A stretch of 64,000 nucleotides of DNA, from positions 310,001 through 374,000 of the forward strand of contig BDSI01000090.1 in the NCBI GenBank assembly GCA_003117195.1. Direction: 5' to 3'. The DNA is from Eudorina sp. 2006-703-Eu-15. Taxonomy: Eukaryota > Chlorophyta > Chlorophyceae > Chlamydomonadales > Volvocaceae. Shown here piece after piece: positions 33,791-46,100 of this stretch. Position numbers and translations under genes: made by a program. Under the pieces are notes generated by a model. The model saw nothing but the letters and a program-made list of their open reading frames with translations. It was not told the origin of the DNA and made no database searches. Positions within the stretch are counted from its first letter, which is position 1. The number at the start of each line of letters is the position of its first letter.

Positions 33791-34281
33791 CCCTACATGA
33801 CATGTCATGACACGTAACACACACACCGATCCGATCGAATCGCGGGGAGGTGCCCCCAAGCACGCACACCACCGCTGGGTCAAAGCTGGGCCACCTGACC
33901 CGCGGGTCGCTCGAGCCACGGCCGTTTTGTGCCCTTCCTTGTGAGCCTCCTGGCCGTCCCCAGCACACCCAAAACACGTCCCCATCCCCTCCCTGTAGGA
34001 CCTTATCTAGATCTCCAGGTAGAATTCCAGGGATTGTTAACACCACACACTTGGGGTGACCCTCCACACCCGCGCCAGCTGCCCCAGACCAACCTGGAGA
34101 CACCCCCGCCAAGCCCGCCAGTCCGCCAGTCACACGGCAGGAACCCCACGGCGTCAGCCAGTCAACTCGTACGGGGCTGGCTCCCTTCAGGCGACGCCGA
34201 CCCGTGGGTCTGTGGAACCCGGCAGCGCCCACAATCATCTCCGCGGGGTGCACCTGTATGTGTGGAGGGTTGCACCTGGCT

Positions 34282-36512
34282 TCAGAGCTTCGTGCTCCAG
34301 GTGGGTCCTTGCTGCTGCTGCTGCTGCTGCTGCTGAGACTGCTGCTGGACCGACGCCGCGTCTGTAGCGAAGGGCAGATCCACCTCCTCCGCGGCCGCGT
34401 AGAAAGACTCAATATCCTGCACGGCCAAAAGCACACAGCAGCGGCAGCAGCAGGCATTCGAACCTGCCCAAGAACCGAGGGAGCCTTCTTCCTCGTTTCG
34501 TTATGCCCAGGAACCAATGCCAGGCCCTAGAGTCAGGCACCAGGGGCCAGTGACATTGCATATGTGGACAGGGGCCGCACTCTCGCCAGCACCCGCTTTA
34601 GAAACCCCGGTGCGGCGCGGTTTGCGTCGAGGTGGCGTGCATCGGTGGCTGGCGTGTGTATGTGTGTGTGTGTGTGCTGCGGCACGGGGGAGAGAGGGAA
34701 GGGGTATGGCAACTTGTGCAGGCCGGCGGTGCCACGGGGCTCGGATTGCCCGCCGCTCACTGCGCCCCGAAACCACCCCGCTTCGGACTCTGCGCCTCTC
34801 ACACTCCCCTCCTCCACAGCCCTTTGGCCCCCACTGCACCTCAACCCCGGCGCGCAGGCAACTTCTTGGGTGACGGCCTGCTGCGCACTGTGGGCGGGCG
34901 GCTGCGTCTGCGGGGAGAGAGCTGCTGTGCCTCCCGGGGGTCCAAGAACCAGTTCCAGATGCGTTGCCGAGTCCGCGTCCGCCTGCGCCGCCACCCGCCA
35001 GTCTTTCCCCCTCTGGACACGAGCTTCGGGGGCTCCCCGTCAGAGCGCTCAATCTGCCGCCATGCTGCACCCCGCAGAGGGTTGCTAGGTGAGGTGCAGT
35101 GCAGTGCAGTTCTACGCGTGCGCCTTCACACAGGCAGGGCACACGCGCGTCGCCCGCCACCAAAACGTCCGTGTACGACACCCCCACGCTTTGTTGCAGC
35201 TCACATAGTACTCGCGCTGCTCCGCCGTGAAGAGGTGCAGCACCACGTCCCCGAAGTCCTGCGAGTGGGCGGGACGGGGTCCGCGGCCAGCACCCAACGT
35301 CAGCGTCGGCATCGCGTCGCTAAGAGACACGCAGCAAGGGCGAGGCCATGGCCCCCCCACATTCATACACAATACACGCGGCTCCCTTGTCCCGTTGTTA
35401 TTTCAAACCAATATCATTTGCAGGGCTATTATGGTGAATTGTTTTGGTAACTGGTTAGGTTCGGGCGAGCTTCCTCGCAAAGCACACAATACACATCCCA
35501 CGAGGCACACAACGCCCAGGGGGTGAGGGGGTGAGCGCGTCACGAAGTGTCACCACATGGGGCCCGAGAAGGCCCCGCGGGCGTCTGCGTCATCCACACA
35601 CGAGGGCGTGGGGAGGGCAGGCGAGGGGCAAGAGACGGACGCCAGGACCGGCCTGTCGTGGCCCCCTTCCGCTCCCGAGCAGCTCCGCCAGCACGACCTG
35701 GCCGACCCTTCTGCGGCTGTGCTGACTGTGCGCCCGAGGATGCCCTTCGCATGGTTCCGAGAAATGCTCCCCTGGGGCGTTCTTGTGTCGGCTGGTTACG
35801 TTCAGGGCCGCTGAGTGCCCGACCCTGGCCTCAACCTGGCGGGCCACACCGCCACAATGCCGCCGTGCATACTGGCCCTACCAGCTAGCATGCCGCCGTG
35901 CATACCGCCAGCTCCCTATTCAAACCCCCAAGACACATACCAGCGTCTCCCAGGGACTTTGCCCGGGGAGGTTGAGGCGGGCCCGCCCGAACTGCTCCGC
36001 CGCCGCCTTCTCCACCCGGCCCAGAGCCGCAAGCAGCTGCGGCTTGCTGAACACCGTGGCCACGACCAGGAAGCTCGTCCAGCTCACCACTGAACGTTTG
36101 GTTAGAAATATTGGTAAATTCAAAAATCATTAGCAATGTGAAGGTAGTTCGAGTTAGTCGCAGCGTTCCGCGGAATGGCAGACGTCGACTCACCAGGTGC
36201 GACGTCCAACACCACAATATCCGTGCACTTCACATCATCAACCACACGCGCCATTGCAAGTGCGAATTTCTTCGATGCCTCGTCGCCCGGCTCTCCTGGT
36301 TGCGCCCTGGCCGCCTCATTAACTGCAGCCACCTTCGTTGAGCTAAGCCGCGGTTTCGTCCGTATTTGCTGCGAAACATGTAGAGGTGATAGTCTCGCAA
36401 CAAAATTCGAGCTGGTAGACGCAACTATGTGGAAAAGTGTCTGCTGTGGCGTGCGAGTCTCCGCTCGGCAAATTGGCCGGCCGCTGTTAACTTGTCTCAT
36501 AATTGACGCCAT
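34282..36512 (-). CDS. Ribosome silencing factor RsfS/Iojap, organellar
   Basis: Exons (minus strand, in order) 36512-36194, 36089-35941, 35258-35205, 34416-34282 (TGA) join in phase to 218 residues. The family binds ribosomal protein L14 (uL14) of bacterial-type ribosomes and blocks subunit joining. Residues 1 to about 65 are Ser/Arg/Thr-rich with few acids, a plausible plastid or mitochondrial transit peptide. The domain follows: CTDIVVLDVAP, VSWTSFLVVATVFSKPQ, PWETLDFGDVVLHLFTAEQR, EYYDIESFYAAAEEVDLPF. Intron 1 falls after LDVAP and the third exon is only 54 bases. The C terminus ends in a Gln run (CAG/CAA repeats, 34301-34340 region) before WSTKL, not part of the conserved fold. Start chosen as the first ATG; the TGTAA signal of the upstream gene lies three bases before it. 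Confidence 0.92.
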
Positions 36513-36514
36513 TC

Positions 36515-36519
36515 TTACA
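36515..36519 (-). terminator. TGTAA polyadenylation signal of the NUB1-like gene
   Basis: On the minus strand TGTAA lies about 306 bases after the NUB1-like stop and three bases before the RsfS start codon. TGTAA is the usual poly(A) signal in volvocine algae, with cleavage roughly 10-20 bases on, which would fall inside the RsfS coding region. Confidence 0.55.
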
Positions 36520-36824
36520 GATTTACCTTACTGTAAATGTATCCCCAGTATGTTCTGAACGGTGTGTGACATCATGGCCTAGAACGCGGGCATGTACGAC
36601 CTAACGGCCAACCGCCAGCGAATGGTCTCGTTGACTCGCGAAGTCGCGAGCCCGCGGCGATGTCCTCGCAGAGTCCAGACACTTCAGGCCAGTATATATC
36701 GTGTCTTCGGGCAAAACAATTTGTACATCACGTGTATCATCCATGCCGCGACTTCTTCAACTGCAATTTTGGCACCATCTCGCGACTGAACGGGCCCGGC
36801 CGCTCTCGCCCGCTGCCGGGCCAG

Positions 36825-39800
36825 TTACGTCCTTCCGGCTGACGACGCCGCAGACCCGCCCAAATCAGTTGATAACAGCGTCAAAAAGGTGGCGATGATG
36901 TCCCCCTCCTCGCTGACGTCAATGTCGTACGCGGCCATTGGGTCGGACTCCACATGCCGCACCAGCTCACTCTCCGCCGCCTTGACCTCCTCTTTGTCGC
37001 CCTCACCGCTGTCGCCCGATCCGCTGGATCCAGATCCGCTGGATCCAGACCGGGATCCGGCGCCGGAGCTGCCACTGCCCGCAGCCCCCGTCGCCGCCGC
37101 CGCAGACCCCCGACCGGCACCACCCGCCGCAGCGTTGGCGGCCACGGACCCGCCGGCGCCCGCGGACGCGTCCGCCGCAGCCGCCCGTTGCCCTGTCCCG
37201 GCTGTCCCGGCAGTGCAGGTCTCCGTCGCTGTCGCCGCACCAATCTTTATCCCCTTGGCCGCCGCAAGCGCCTCCGCCACAGCTTTGAGGGCCGCCAACT
37301 TGGGGTCCTCCGGCTCCGTCCGGGACACCGCGGATGCCGATGTCCCCGCGGCTGACGGCGGCTGCGGCGGCTGCTGGTGGGGCGGCTGCGAGGCGCCTGG
37401 CGCTGACCCCGCGGCGGCGGCGGCGGTGGCGGGGTCGCCCGACCCCTGGGCAGGATCACCTCCGGCTGCCGCTGCGGGCGCGGGCGCTGCAGCGGCGGCG
37501 GCGCTGCCGCTCGCGCCGCGGCCTTCCGTGGCCTGCAGAGCAGAAGCACCCATCTGGTCGACTGTTTGAACGACCTCACCATCCAGGTTCCGGGAGTTCT
37601 CCTCCGGTACACTGGAGAGAGCATATGCGCCATGGTCCCACATCCACTGCGCGCTCGCCGCGGGTCGTGGCCTTCCGCCTTCCCTGAGAGGCGACGTAAG
37701 ACCCCTCCTTCCTCTTCTTCTGCCTGCGCACCGACGTTCCCTGCTGCACCGAGCTCCCCCTCTTCTGTCATCTTTAAAATAAGAATGAAACCGCAGAGGA
37801 GCTTCCCTCCCCTCCGTCCTGGGCCCCCAGCGGCAGTGTACCCATACGGCATTGCCTACCAGGACCCAGGACCCCAGTTCCCCCCGGGCATCGGACCCGG
37901 CAGCCCCCCACCTTGAGCCCCTCCTGGAGCGCCAGGCTCAGCTCCAGAGCCCGGCGGCGCTCCGCATTGCTCAGCTCGTCCAGCGCCTCCTGGACGAGAC
38001 ACGGGTCGTGTGTGGGAGCCGGAGGGTGCAGTGGCGGAGGAAAGAGACGACGTGATTTGGCATCTCAGCGCACCGCCTGCCAGCGCAATGTCGTGCCCCA
38101 ATGCAGTACCGTACTCCGCGCCTCGAGTCCCTGATACCTCTCTGCTCAGATGCCAGTCCTATCCAGCACTACAATGAACCTCCCAAGTGCGCTCCCCCAA
38201 CGTGGCGATTTCGTACAGCCCCCAACTGGCTCCGCACTCTTCTGCGCTGCTGTTCTCCTCGAAAGCACTTCGGGATTAGGCATTGGGGGGGGCCAACTCA
38301 TCAGCTGTGTCAAGTGAGTCACGGCCGGCTGAGGCCGGGACTTCGGGACCCCGCACCTGGCCCCGGTTCTCGTTCCGCCGAAGCGCCTCCGCCGCCAGCC
38401 GCCGGTCGTACCCCAGACCCTCCAGCCGGTCCAGCTGGTCGGGGTCCACGTACTGCCCGCCCGCCGTCTTGCCGTACGTGATGCGCTCGTAGTTCCAGTC
38501 GTGGACCCGCTTGCGCCGGGCCTTGCGATCCTGCGGCGTGCAGCGCATCACAGGCATCACAGCGAGCACACCCCGTTTCCAACAGCACCGCCCACAGCAC
38601 TCAGGATGAGAGGGGCGTTCCGGGACACACTTGCCGGGCCGGGACAGGATTCCGGGCCGGGACACCACCTCCTCGTCCGAGCTGCGGCAAGCCTGCCATC
38701 CTGTGCCCATCTCCTCACGCACCTTGGAGGAGAGTTCGCGACGCCGGGGCTGTGGCACCCCCGGGCCCCCACGTACCGGTACGTGCAGCCGCCAGGCCAC
38801 TGGGTAGGCGCCCCTCAACACCACTGCCGCGGGGCCACCGACGCGCCGGGGCGTGGGCGACGGGTGGGGCCTGTGCCCTCCACACATCCTTCCCCCATTT
38901 CACCCATGCTAACGCAACACCCACGCGACGTCAATTCACTTCATTTCATCCCATCTCAAGCGCAAGCAGCCTCACCGCCTCCGCCTTGCGCTGCTCCAGG
39001 ATGAAGTCCACCGCCGCAGTGACGTCACCGCCGCTCAGCCGCAGACCTCGACGGCTCTCCTGGAGGCCGTAGCCCATACCCTGCACTCGCGGGTCGCGGT
39101 CCGCCAGCCGGCAACGGGGGGGTTGAGGCATCAGTGGAGCCATAGCAGGCGAGGCCGAGGGGGTCGGCGGCAGGCGAAAAAGGCCACCAGAATGCTGTTT
39201 GGTTACGGTTACACTGCGATGTTCATGTTTGCTTTGCAGCGACGGCTTCCCAACCCCCCGGCGTGCCCTCTGCTTCTGCTTGGATGTTTTGTTTGTGGGC
39301 GCCCGCAACCGGGCTCAGATCAGACCTCAAAGCTCAACCCCTGCTGTGCGCGCGAATCTCGCTGGGCCCGAACCAGTAGCCTGGAAACGAATGCATTCAG
39401 GCTCTTGGATTGAACCCGGTCGGCGAACGACTGGATCTAAGCCGGTGGAAACAAGCTGATCCGCCCAACGCCGTCCGGCGACGCCGCCTGACCACACCCG
39501 GGCCAGCCCACACGTGCAGTCGCCCGCCCACCTACCTGCAGCATCGCCAGCGCCTCATCCGACACCTGGACCCGGGTGCGGAATCCCGAGGGGAGGGGGG
39601 GAGGACGGACGGGAGGGCGAGCGGGCGGCGACGTCAAGGGGAGGAAACGCCCTGGCGTCCTAAGCCCCACATCGGGGGATATCGGCATCAGCGCCTCCTC
39701 GCCTAGGGGTACCCCCCCAAGCACATGATGGGAGCCTGCTTGCATGCAACGCAGGTGTTGGCGCGCCTGCCGTTCAGTCCCCTGCAGTGTCGTTGCAGCA

Positions 39801-42783
39801 TGAGCTGTGTTCCTCTGCAGGCAATTACTGGTAAGTGCATCGCAGGTCCGCAACTTGGCCCGTTGGGTTGCCCGTTGGATTAAAAATCGACCCACATATC
39901 CGCACATATGCCGGGTAATCACGATGAATGGCAACAACAGGGTGTGGAGTCGGCTGCGTGTCGTTCTTCGACGCACTTCCCCGCAGCCACACGCACTTCC
40001 ACGCTTACGCCCACCCACCAGGGTGATGGACCACGGTATCAGGCGACGGCGTCCGGTGCCCCTCCCCGCCGCCGCCCCACCCACCTGCAGCCGCCGCCAC
40101 TTGGCCTGCGCCGCCCTGAAGCTGGCCTCCACGGTGCCCGGGCTGTCCCCGCTGTAGTACCCCACCAGCCCCTCCAGGACCTCCAGTCGCAGGTAGCTGC
40201 GGCGGCACGGGGGGCATCCAGGAGGAAAAGGGCGAGGCGGGTGAGACGGGGCAACGACGGATCGGCCGATGACGGGAACTTGTAGGAAGCAAGCAGCCAG
40301 CGGAGCGGGGCGGCAGCGTGGAGCCAGCGGAGCGGGGCGGCAGCGAAAATGGCGGTCAGCAGCGTGCCTCCTTGCCTACCATTCCGCTACATCTTCTCCG
40401 CCCTCCCCTGAGGTTAAATTGTCTACTCCCCACGCCCCCTCCCCGCCTTTCCGCCTCCCCCCGTCCCTCCCTCCACGTACGTGGCCAGCTCCGGGCTGAA
40501 GGCGCTGCCCGTCAGGTTGCGCAGCCGCTCCAGGTTGGGGCCGTGCGCCCGCACCAGCCCCGCCCTCGCCCGGGCCAGCCGCTCCCGGCTGACCGCCAGG
40601 CGGCGCCGGTCGCCCAGCTTGTAGGCGGCCCACACCAGGTCGATGAGCAGCAGCGGCAGGTTGTCGATAGCGGAGGTGAGGGCGGGGTCGCACAGCGCCA
40701 GGGCCTCCTCGGCGAGCAGCAGCTCGTCCAGGGCGGCGGCGAAGTCGCCCTGCGCAGTGTGGGGCGTGGTGGGGGGAGGGAGAGGGGCAGAGGGCGACCC
40801 AGGTGTGAAGCAGAGGCCAGGGCAGGGCAGGGTAGAGGTTAGCGAAATGAAGGGTGGTGTGGGCCAGGGCAGGTTAGGCTGGGTTCGGTCAAGATGTTTA
40901 TGGCTGTATAGCATGTTAGCATCGGTTGAGTTGCATCTTGAGACGTAGGCGGCCCGGGCAATGTGGGAAAGGGTGGGAGGAGTAGCTGTGGGGTACGGGA
41001 GGGCAGGGTAGGGAACCAAGGGAAGGCAAAGGCAGGCTAGGTGACGTTGCTCCAGCCCGGCCCCTGCCTCACCCTCTTCATGGTGGCCTTCGCTTTGTCG
41101 TGCAGCACCAGCCCCAGCACCAGGTTGCGCCGGTCCTCGGGTCGCACCGCCACAGAGGAACCCGCCTGAGGGGGAGTCGGGGAGAGTGCGGGGCCGAGGG
41201 TGGGTGGGGTCCAGGTAAAGTATTCTGCGCGCGGGGCGGGAGTGCGCGCTATGTATGCAATGGGCATGGCAGTGCCCCAACAGTTGCCCCTATGCGTATA
41301 ATATGTACGACAATCCAACGGCCAATCCAACGGACAACCCAACGGACAGCGTGAGATGCCGGCAGGTGTGCGGGCCTCGTTACGGGTGCCCGGGAGCCAA
41401 GACGCCCCGCTGGACGCCACTGCACGCCAAGGGCGCCCCCAAGACCAGCCCCTCTCCGATCCCCCTCCTCCGCCCCCACCTGGTTCTCGATGTCCAGCGC
41501 GTAGTCGTCGCTCAGACCCCGGGAGTCCCTGCGCGTATGTAGGGGTCGCAGCAGCAGGGTCCTCAGGTAGGGCGCCAGGAGGCCGGTCGCACGGCACACC
41601 TCGCGATCCACATTTCGCTATGGCGCAGAAGAGGACTGCCCGGGGCCTTATACGTCTGTGTTTGGAGGCCGGCGGGGGGCCCACTTTGAGCATTCAATAG
41701 CTCCGTCCCGGTTGACATGGCCTGGAGTCAGGTCCTGGACACAGTCCTGGGACCGCGCACCCGGCGTGATGTAGTGCAGTGCACCTCGCCGGCTCGTGGG
41801 ACATACCCAGCTCGTTTGATAACCCGCCCACCCGAACCTCCCACCGGGCTGCCAGCGCTTCAGCTGCCTTGCGGACCCACTCCAGCCGCCGCGCCCGGTC
41901 CGCGCCCGCGTTGACCGCCGCTGCGCCCGCGTCCGAGGCGCCGCCCCGCGCCACCAGGACGCGCGAGGTGGCCGTGACACCGGCCTCACGCAGGGTACGG
42001 CTGTCGTCCTGTCGGGGGTGGTGGTATGCGCTCTGGTAAAGAGGTCCATGTTACATACCGCGCCGCAGTTCCATACCGCGTTGTCGTTCCATAACGCGCT
42101 GCAGTTTCATAACGCGCTGCGCGAATTTTACGTGGGGAGCGCCGAAGGGTGAGTGGATGTCAACGGGACGGGCCGGAACAGGCCCCAACGTGACACCACC
42201 GTATCACCGCTCTGGGCAGCGCGGCGATACACGCTTTCGGCCCTTAGGAAACGAACAACCAGCTATGGCTGCAACGGACGCGGTGCGTATCTCTTGACCA
42301 GCCATGCGAGGCGGGCCAACCCGCGGGATTCGACATACAACTGGCTGTCACTTCTCTTCACAGGTCTTCCACCGGCAGGGACGCACAGCCCTCCACTGAT
42401 ATCGCGATTGGATGCACAAACTTCCCGAAAAGTTGCAAGGAAAGCATGCCTGCCAGGACGTGACGTGCGTAAGCCTGCTTAGCTAGGCAAGGTTGCCTAC
42501 CTGCAGAGTCCGGCCCCCGACGATCATCTTTACTACAGCATCTCCTCCTGTACACATCGGGCGTGGTGGGAGGGCGTGGTGGGATGTTACAAACAGCAGG
42601 CATGGCAGTTAGAGATTGTACGCGAAACGCGCTATATCAAAGAATTAACTGACCCATCAGTCTTGAAATCTCCGAGCGAAGACTCCCCACTGTGGAATCC
42701 AAGGACTCTACAAAAACAGACCCCGACAGGGCACCCGTGACCTTCAGACCCAGGCCCCCGATCTCCCTAGTGTTTGTCTCCAT
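36825..42783 (-). CDS. NUB1-like protein (NEDD8 ultimate buster 1 family; UBL and UBA domains)
   Basis: Twelve exons (minus strand): 42783-42654, 42547-42501, 42008-41832, 41617-41480, 41165-41073, 40749-40481, 40196-40085, 39565-39536, 39080-38976, 38530-38357, 37989-37912, 37646-36825; all phases agree, 724 residues. In animals NUB1 delivers NEDD8/ubiquitin-like-modified proteins to the proteasome. Domains: N-terminal ubiquitin-like fold (LKVTGALSGSVFVESLDS, MIVGGRTLQDDSRTL); a helical middle (VLHDKAKATMKR, LAEEALALCDPAL, DNLPLLLIDLVWAAYKLGDR, LEGLVGYYSGD); UBA 1 (GMGYGLQESRRGLRLSGGDV); UBA 2 (LEGLGYDRRLAAEALRRNEN); a long Ala/Gly/Ser linker; and the conserved acidic end DPMAAYDIDVSEEGDIIATF. 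The ATG at 42783 has an in-frame TAG nine bases upstream. The start of the fourth exon (TAG acceptor) and the end of the third are the least certain junctions. Confidence 0.9.
42049..42118 (-). repeat. 18-bp tandem repeat in NUB1 intron
   Basis: Four imperfect copies of a unit like CATAACGCGCTGCAGTTT (variants CATACCGCGCCGCAGTTC and CATACCGCGTTGTCGTTC) lie in the intron between the second and third exons. Confidence 0.8.
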
Positions 42784-43198
42784 GATTTCCTACAGTGTAA
42801 GTAAAGAACGACTTGTGAGTACTCGTCACAACGCTATGAGGAGCCAATTGGGATAGAAGCTACGGTTAGCTGCGCTAGGCTGTACTCCGATTGATGGCCT
42901 GTCTCGAAGGGTCCGTTCTTGTCATAAAAGACAGAAATAAGCGCAAAGGGTTATGAGGGTAAGAAACGGCTTCAGCGATCGAACTGGTTTCACCGCATGC
43001 ACGGCAGGTTTCGAAACCGGCGCAGTTTTTGGGAGGCCCCGTATTCAAACTTCGATGCTACTATCGCGATTCACGAATGTTTCACAGGATACTGTTGCAA
43101 TGGATGATGGTCCTTGGTTGTTGTCCGTCTTTGAAAGCAAGGGTTTGTGCGCGATAGCACATATAATACGTACTTGATGCTTATAATATGTCTTTATA
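42784..43198. promoter_or_regulatory. Divergent promoter region, NUB1-like / RecX-like
   Basis: The 415 bases separate two start codons pointing away from each other. The region is less GC-rich than the flanking exons, with TATAATA and TTTATAAT strings close to the RecX-side start (43163-43200). No defined factor site is recognised. Confidence 0.6.
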
Positions 43199-46100
43199 AT
43201 GCAGAGCTTGCTCCAATCAGGTCGGAGCGCTCTGATTACCAACCCCGTCAACTGGCACAGACGCCATTGCTGGGCCGCAGATAGGATCAGAACATGCTTC
43301 ACCCCATGTACCGCTGCTAGGTCTTCCCAAGCATCTCCTGGGGGAGGGCTGCCGGCGAAGCGCCGGTTGCCCCGGAAGCCGCGAAGCCCGACGCCGTTGA
43401 GTGACCTCACCAGCGGCAAGGACAGCGGCGAACTTCCGCACCCGGGCAATGACTTTGACCAGCCCGTCAGCCTCGCAGCACTCTCCAGGGCGCACGAGGA
43501 GCTGCGAGCCACCGGTCAGCGAAAGCGCCCAATAAGCCAGCCCGTGCAGCGAACCTCGTGCCCACAACAGGAGCCACCCCCTACCGGCGGATCCCCTCGC
43601 CGCAGCGCCCAAGAGGGCCCACCCGGGCAGCTGAATGCCAGTCCCACGCCCTCGACCGTGGACTCGCGCACCCCCACCCCGGCCACAGCACTGCTCGCAA
43701 CAACTGCCCCAACGCCTGCAGCCGCCGCACCCGGGAATCGTGGGGAGGAAAGGGCGGCTGAGGGGCTGGGCGCTGGTCCAGGGCCGCGGCACCCGGCCGT
43801 CGCCTTCCGCACGGCGGCGGAGCTGCGGAGGATGCTGCAGGTCCGTGCCAGAAGGCGAAGATTGGGATTTTGGGGGGTGTGGGGTTGGGACTGGGGCCCC
43901 AAGAGCCTTCCCAAGCTCCGACAGACGGTGCTGAGGGGGCGCGGAAGAAACGGGTGTCTGCAATACCGGCCCGAGTGTGCGGACCCGCACGAAAGCTACC
44001 ACGAGGGGAGGGAAGGGGGGAAGGGCAGGATGCAGAGGCGCGGGGCCGGGCAAAGTCGGGCGAATGAGGGGAATGCGCATGTGTGACCCCATGCAAGTGG
44101 GTGGCGGCCATCCTTACGGGTAACGGCACCCGAGGCGCATCAGTCCCTGCAGCAGCAGCCGGGGATGCGGCGTACGGCCCCTCAGATGACCCGTGGGTCA
44201 CGGCACTGCTCCTGCCGGCAAGCCCCACCTGGGGCATGTCGATCGCCCGCTATCCCGGCCCCCTTCCCACACGTCATGAAATTCCCCACGCGAACCTTGG
44301 TACGATGAGGATGTACGTCGGGCGCTGCTGGCTGCCCTCCCACGAGCGACAGGCTGCGGCAGCGGAGGCGGGGCCGGGGCCGTCCTCCTCCGGGGCGGTG
44401 ATGGCGGAGCAAGGCGGGCAGGCGGCGCGCATCGCGGCGCCGGCAGCCGGGTCGTCAGCCAGTCCGGTCGCCGGCGGGCCGGGCGCGGCGCCCCCGCCGC
44501 GGCGGTTCTTCGCCCCACCGCCCGCAGCCGCCAGAACGTCAGCCGCTCCTGGGGCGACCGTCTCGAGTCGCGGACGTGAAGTGCGTGCCGGCAACAACAG
44601 TAGCAGCAGAAGCGGCAGTAGCAGCAGCAACGGCCATGGAGCTGCCCGAATGTGGGCGGCCGGTACGACATCTTTGGGTGCCCTCGAGGGGACCGAGAGC
44701 GAGGAGGCGTTGGGGTGGGATCAAGCGCACGTCGGCATCGCGGCTGGTGGGCCGATGAGGGTGAGGGAGGCAGCTGCTGCCGCCACGGGCTCGAGTGCCG
44801 GCGGTCCAGGAGTCCACCCCGCGGCGAGCCCCTCCGCTGCTGCCGGGCTAGCCAGCGGTCTGGAGGACGACCGTGATTATCAAAAGGTGTGGGGCCCATT
44901 GCGTGGTTCGCATGCGCAAGCCGCCGAAAGCACCGCCGTGCACCGCTGGCGCCCGCGTAGCACCTGCCCCAGCAGAGGCAGTCCACCAACGCGGCTGCTC
45001 CGCCGCTGCCGTGTCTCCAGTCAAGTACCCGCACCAGTCACTGCTGCGACCGCGTCGCTGCCGCGGCTCCGCCGCCAGCTCCGCGCCGCTTAATCCCACG
45101 CCATCCCGCCGCCCGACCAGCCCCTCGACCTGCGCAGCTCCCCTCCCTCACTCTGGTCTCTGTATTTCCTTTGCTATGCAGGTACCGCGCCACGTAAGTA
45201 TAATGAGTTATGTTGGGTGTGCCCGGGTTCGGTTCTTTGGGTTTATTTCTTTTTCAATTTAATCCTCCCTCACTCGCTCCGCGCTGCTCGACCCCGGCCC
45301 GCCGTCTTTACGATGTCTTCTCCCTCCCGCACCCCGGGCCCCACCCGGGCCCCCGATTTCCTCTACCCCCCATCCGGGCCCCGGGGTCCCACCAGGCCAA
45401 GCAGCTCGCTCTGTCGCTCCTGGAGCGCTCCCCGCTGCCCCGCGCGGAGCTCAGCCGGCGGCTGCTGTCCCGCGGCCACCTCCGCCACCACGTGGAGCCG
45501 CTGCTGGCCTGGCTGGCGGACAGCGGCGTGCTGAACGACCGGCTGTACGCCCGCATGTTCGCCACGGCCAAGTGGAACGCCAGCCTGACCGCACCCGCAA
45601 AGATCCAGAAGGTGGGCCGGGCGCGGGGCCCGGGCGCCGTACACGCGATGGCGTGTGGGGAACCGTCGCAGCGCCGTGTCGCGTGTGACCAATTGGTGGG
45701 GTTGGGGCAGGACCGCTGCGTGTGGCTCTTGCGCGGCTGGGCAGGCGCATTCGATTTGGAATGCGGTGCCGAGGATGCGGTGGCCGGGCCATCGGGGGCC
45801 AGTACACATCGGGGGCAGTATCCGTTGGGGGGGGGAGCAGTACACGTTGGCGGCCAGCACATGTCGGGCGGCAGTACACGGTGCCACCCCGCGGGGCCTC
45901 CTCCATCACTGACTGCCCTTGGCTGTCGGGGTGGCCCAGGCCCGCGGCTGAAGGCTCCGCCGCAACTGCCCGACAGAGTCTCGCATATCGTCCCCCAACG
46001 GTAGCATCCCGCTGCGCGGGCGATCCAAAGGTCTTGCCCTCTCTTATTCAATGTGGTCGGATTCCCCTCCGTGCTGCCCGTCCGGTCCCTCGCGCGCAGG

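Larger units (their letters stand above)
29694..34281. other. Repeat island between convergent kinase and RsfS genes
   Basis: No intact gene. It holds the kinase 3' UTR (TGTAA at 31566-31570 and 31883-31887), two copies of repeat A, a duplicated segment (30855-30916 and 31741-31790), a decayed LINE reverse transcriptase, a second reverse-transcriptase-like fragment, and the RsfS 3' UTR (minus-strand TGTAA at 33305-33301). Lower-complexity GT-rich runs are scattered throughout. Confidence 0.6.

Noticed and set aside
34425..34460. B-box-like GGTTCGAATGCC on the minus strand, and another T-arm-like hairpin at 55252-55270
   Set aside because: No convincing A box or acceptor stem was found, so neither is called as a tRNA gene or SINE.
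34850..35010. Plus-strand frame reading GNFLGDGLLRTVGGRLRLRG within an RsfS intron
   Set aside because: It looks protein-like and follows a CAG, but I found no neighbouring exon or family match, and it lies antisense inside an intron of a well-supported gene.
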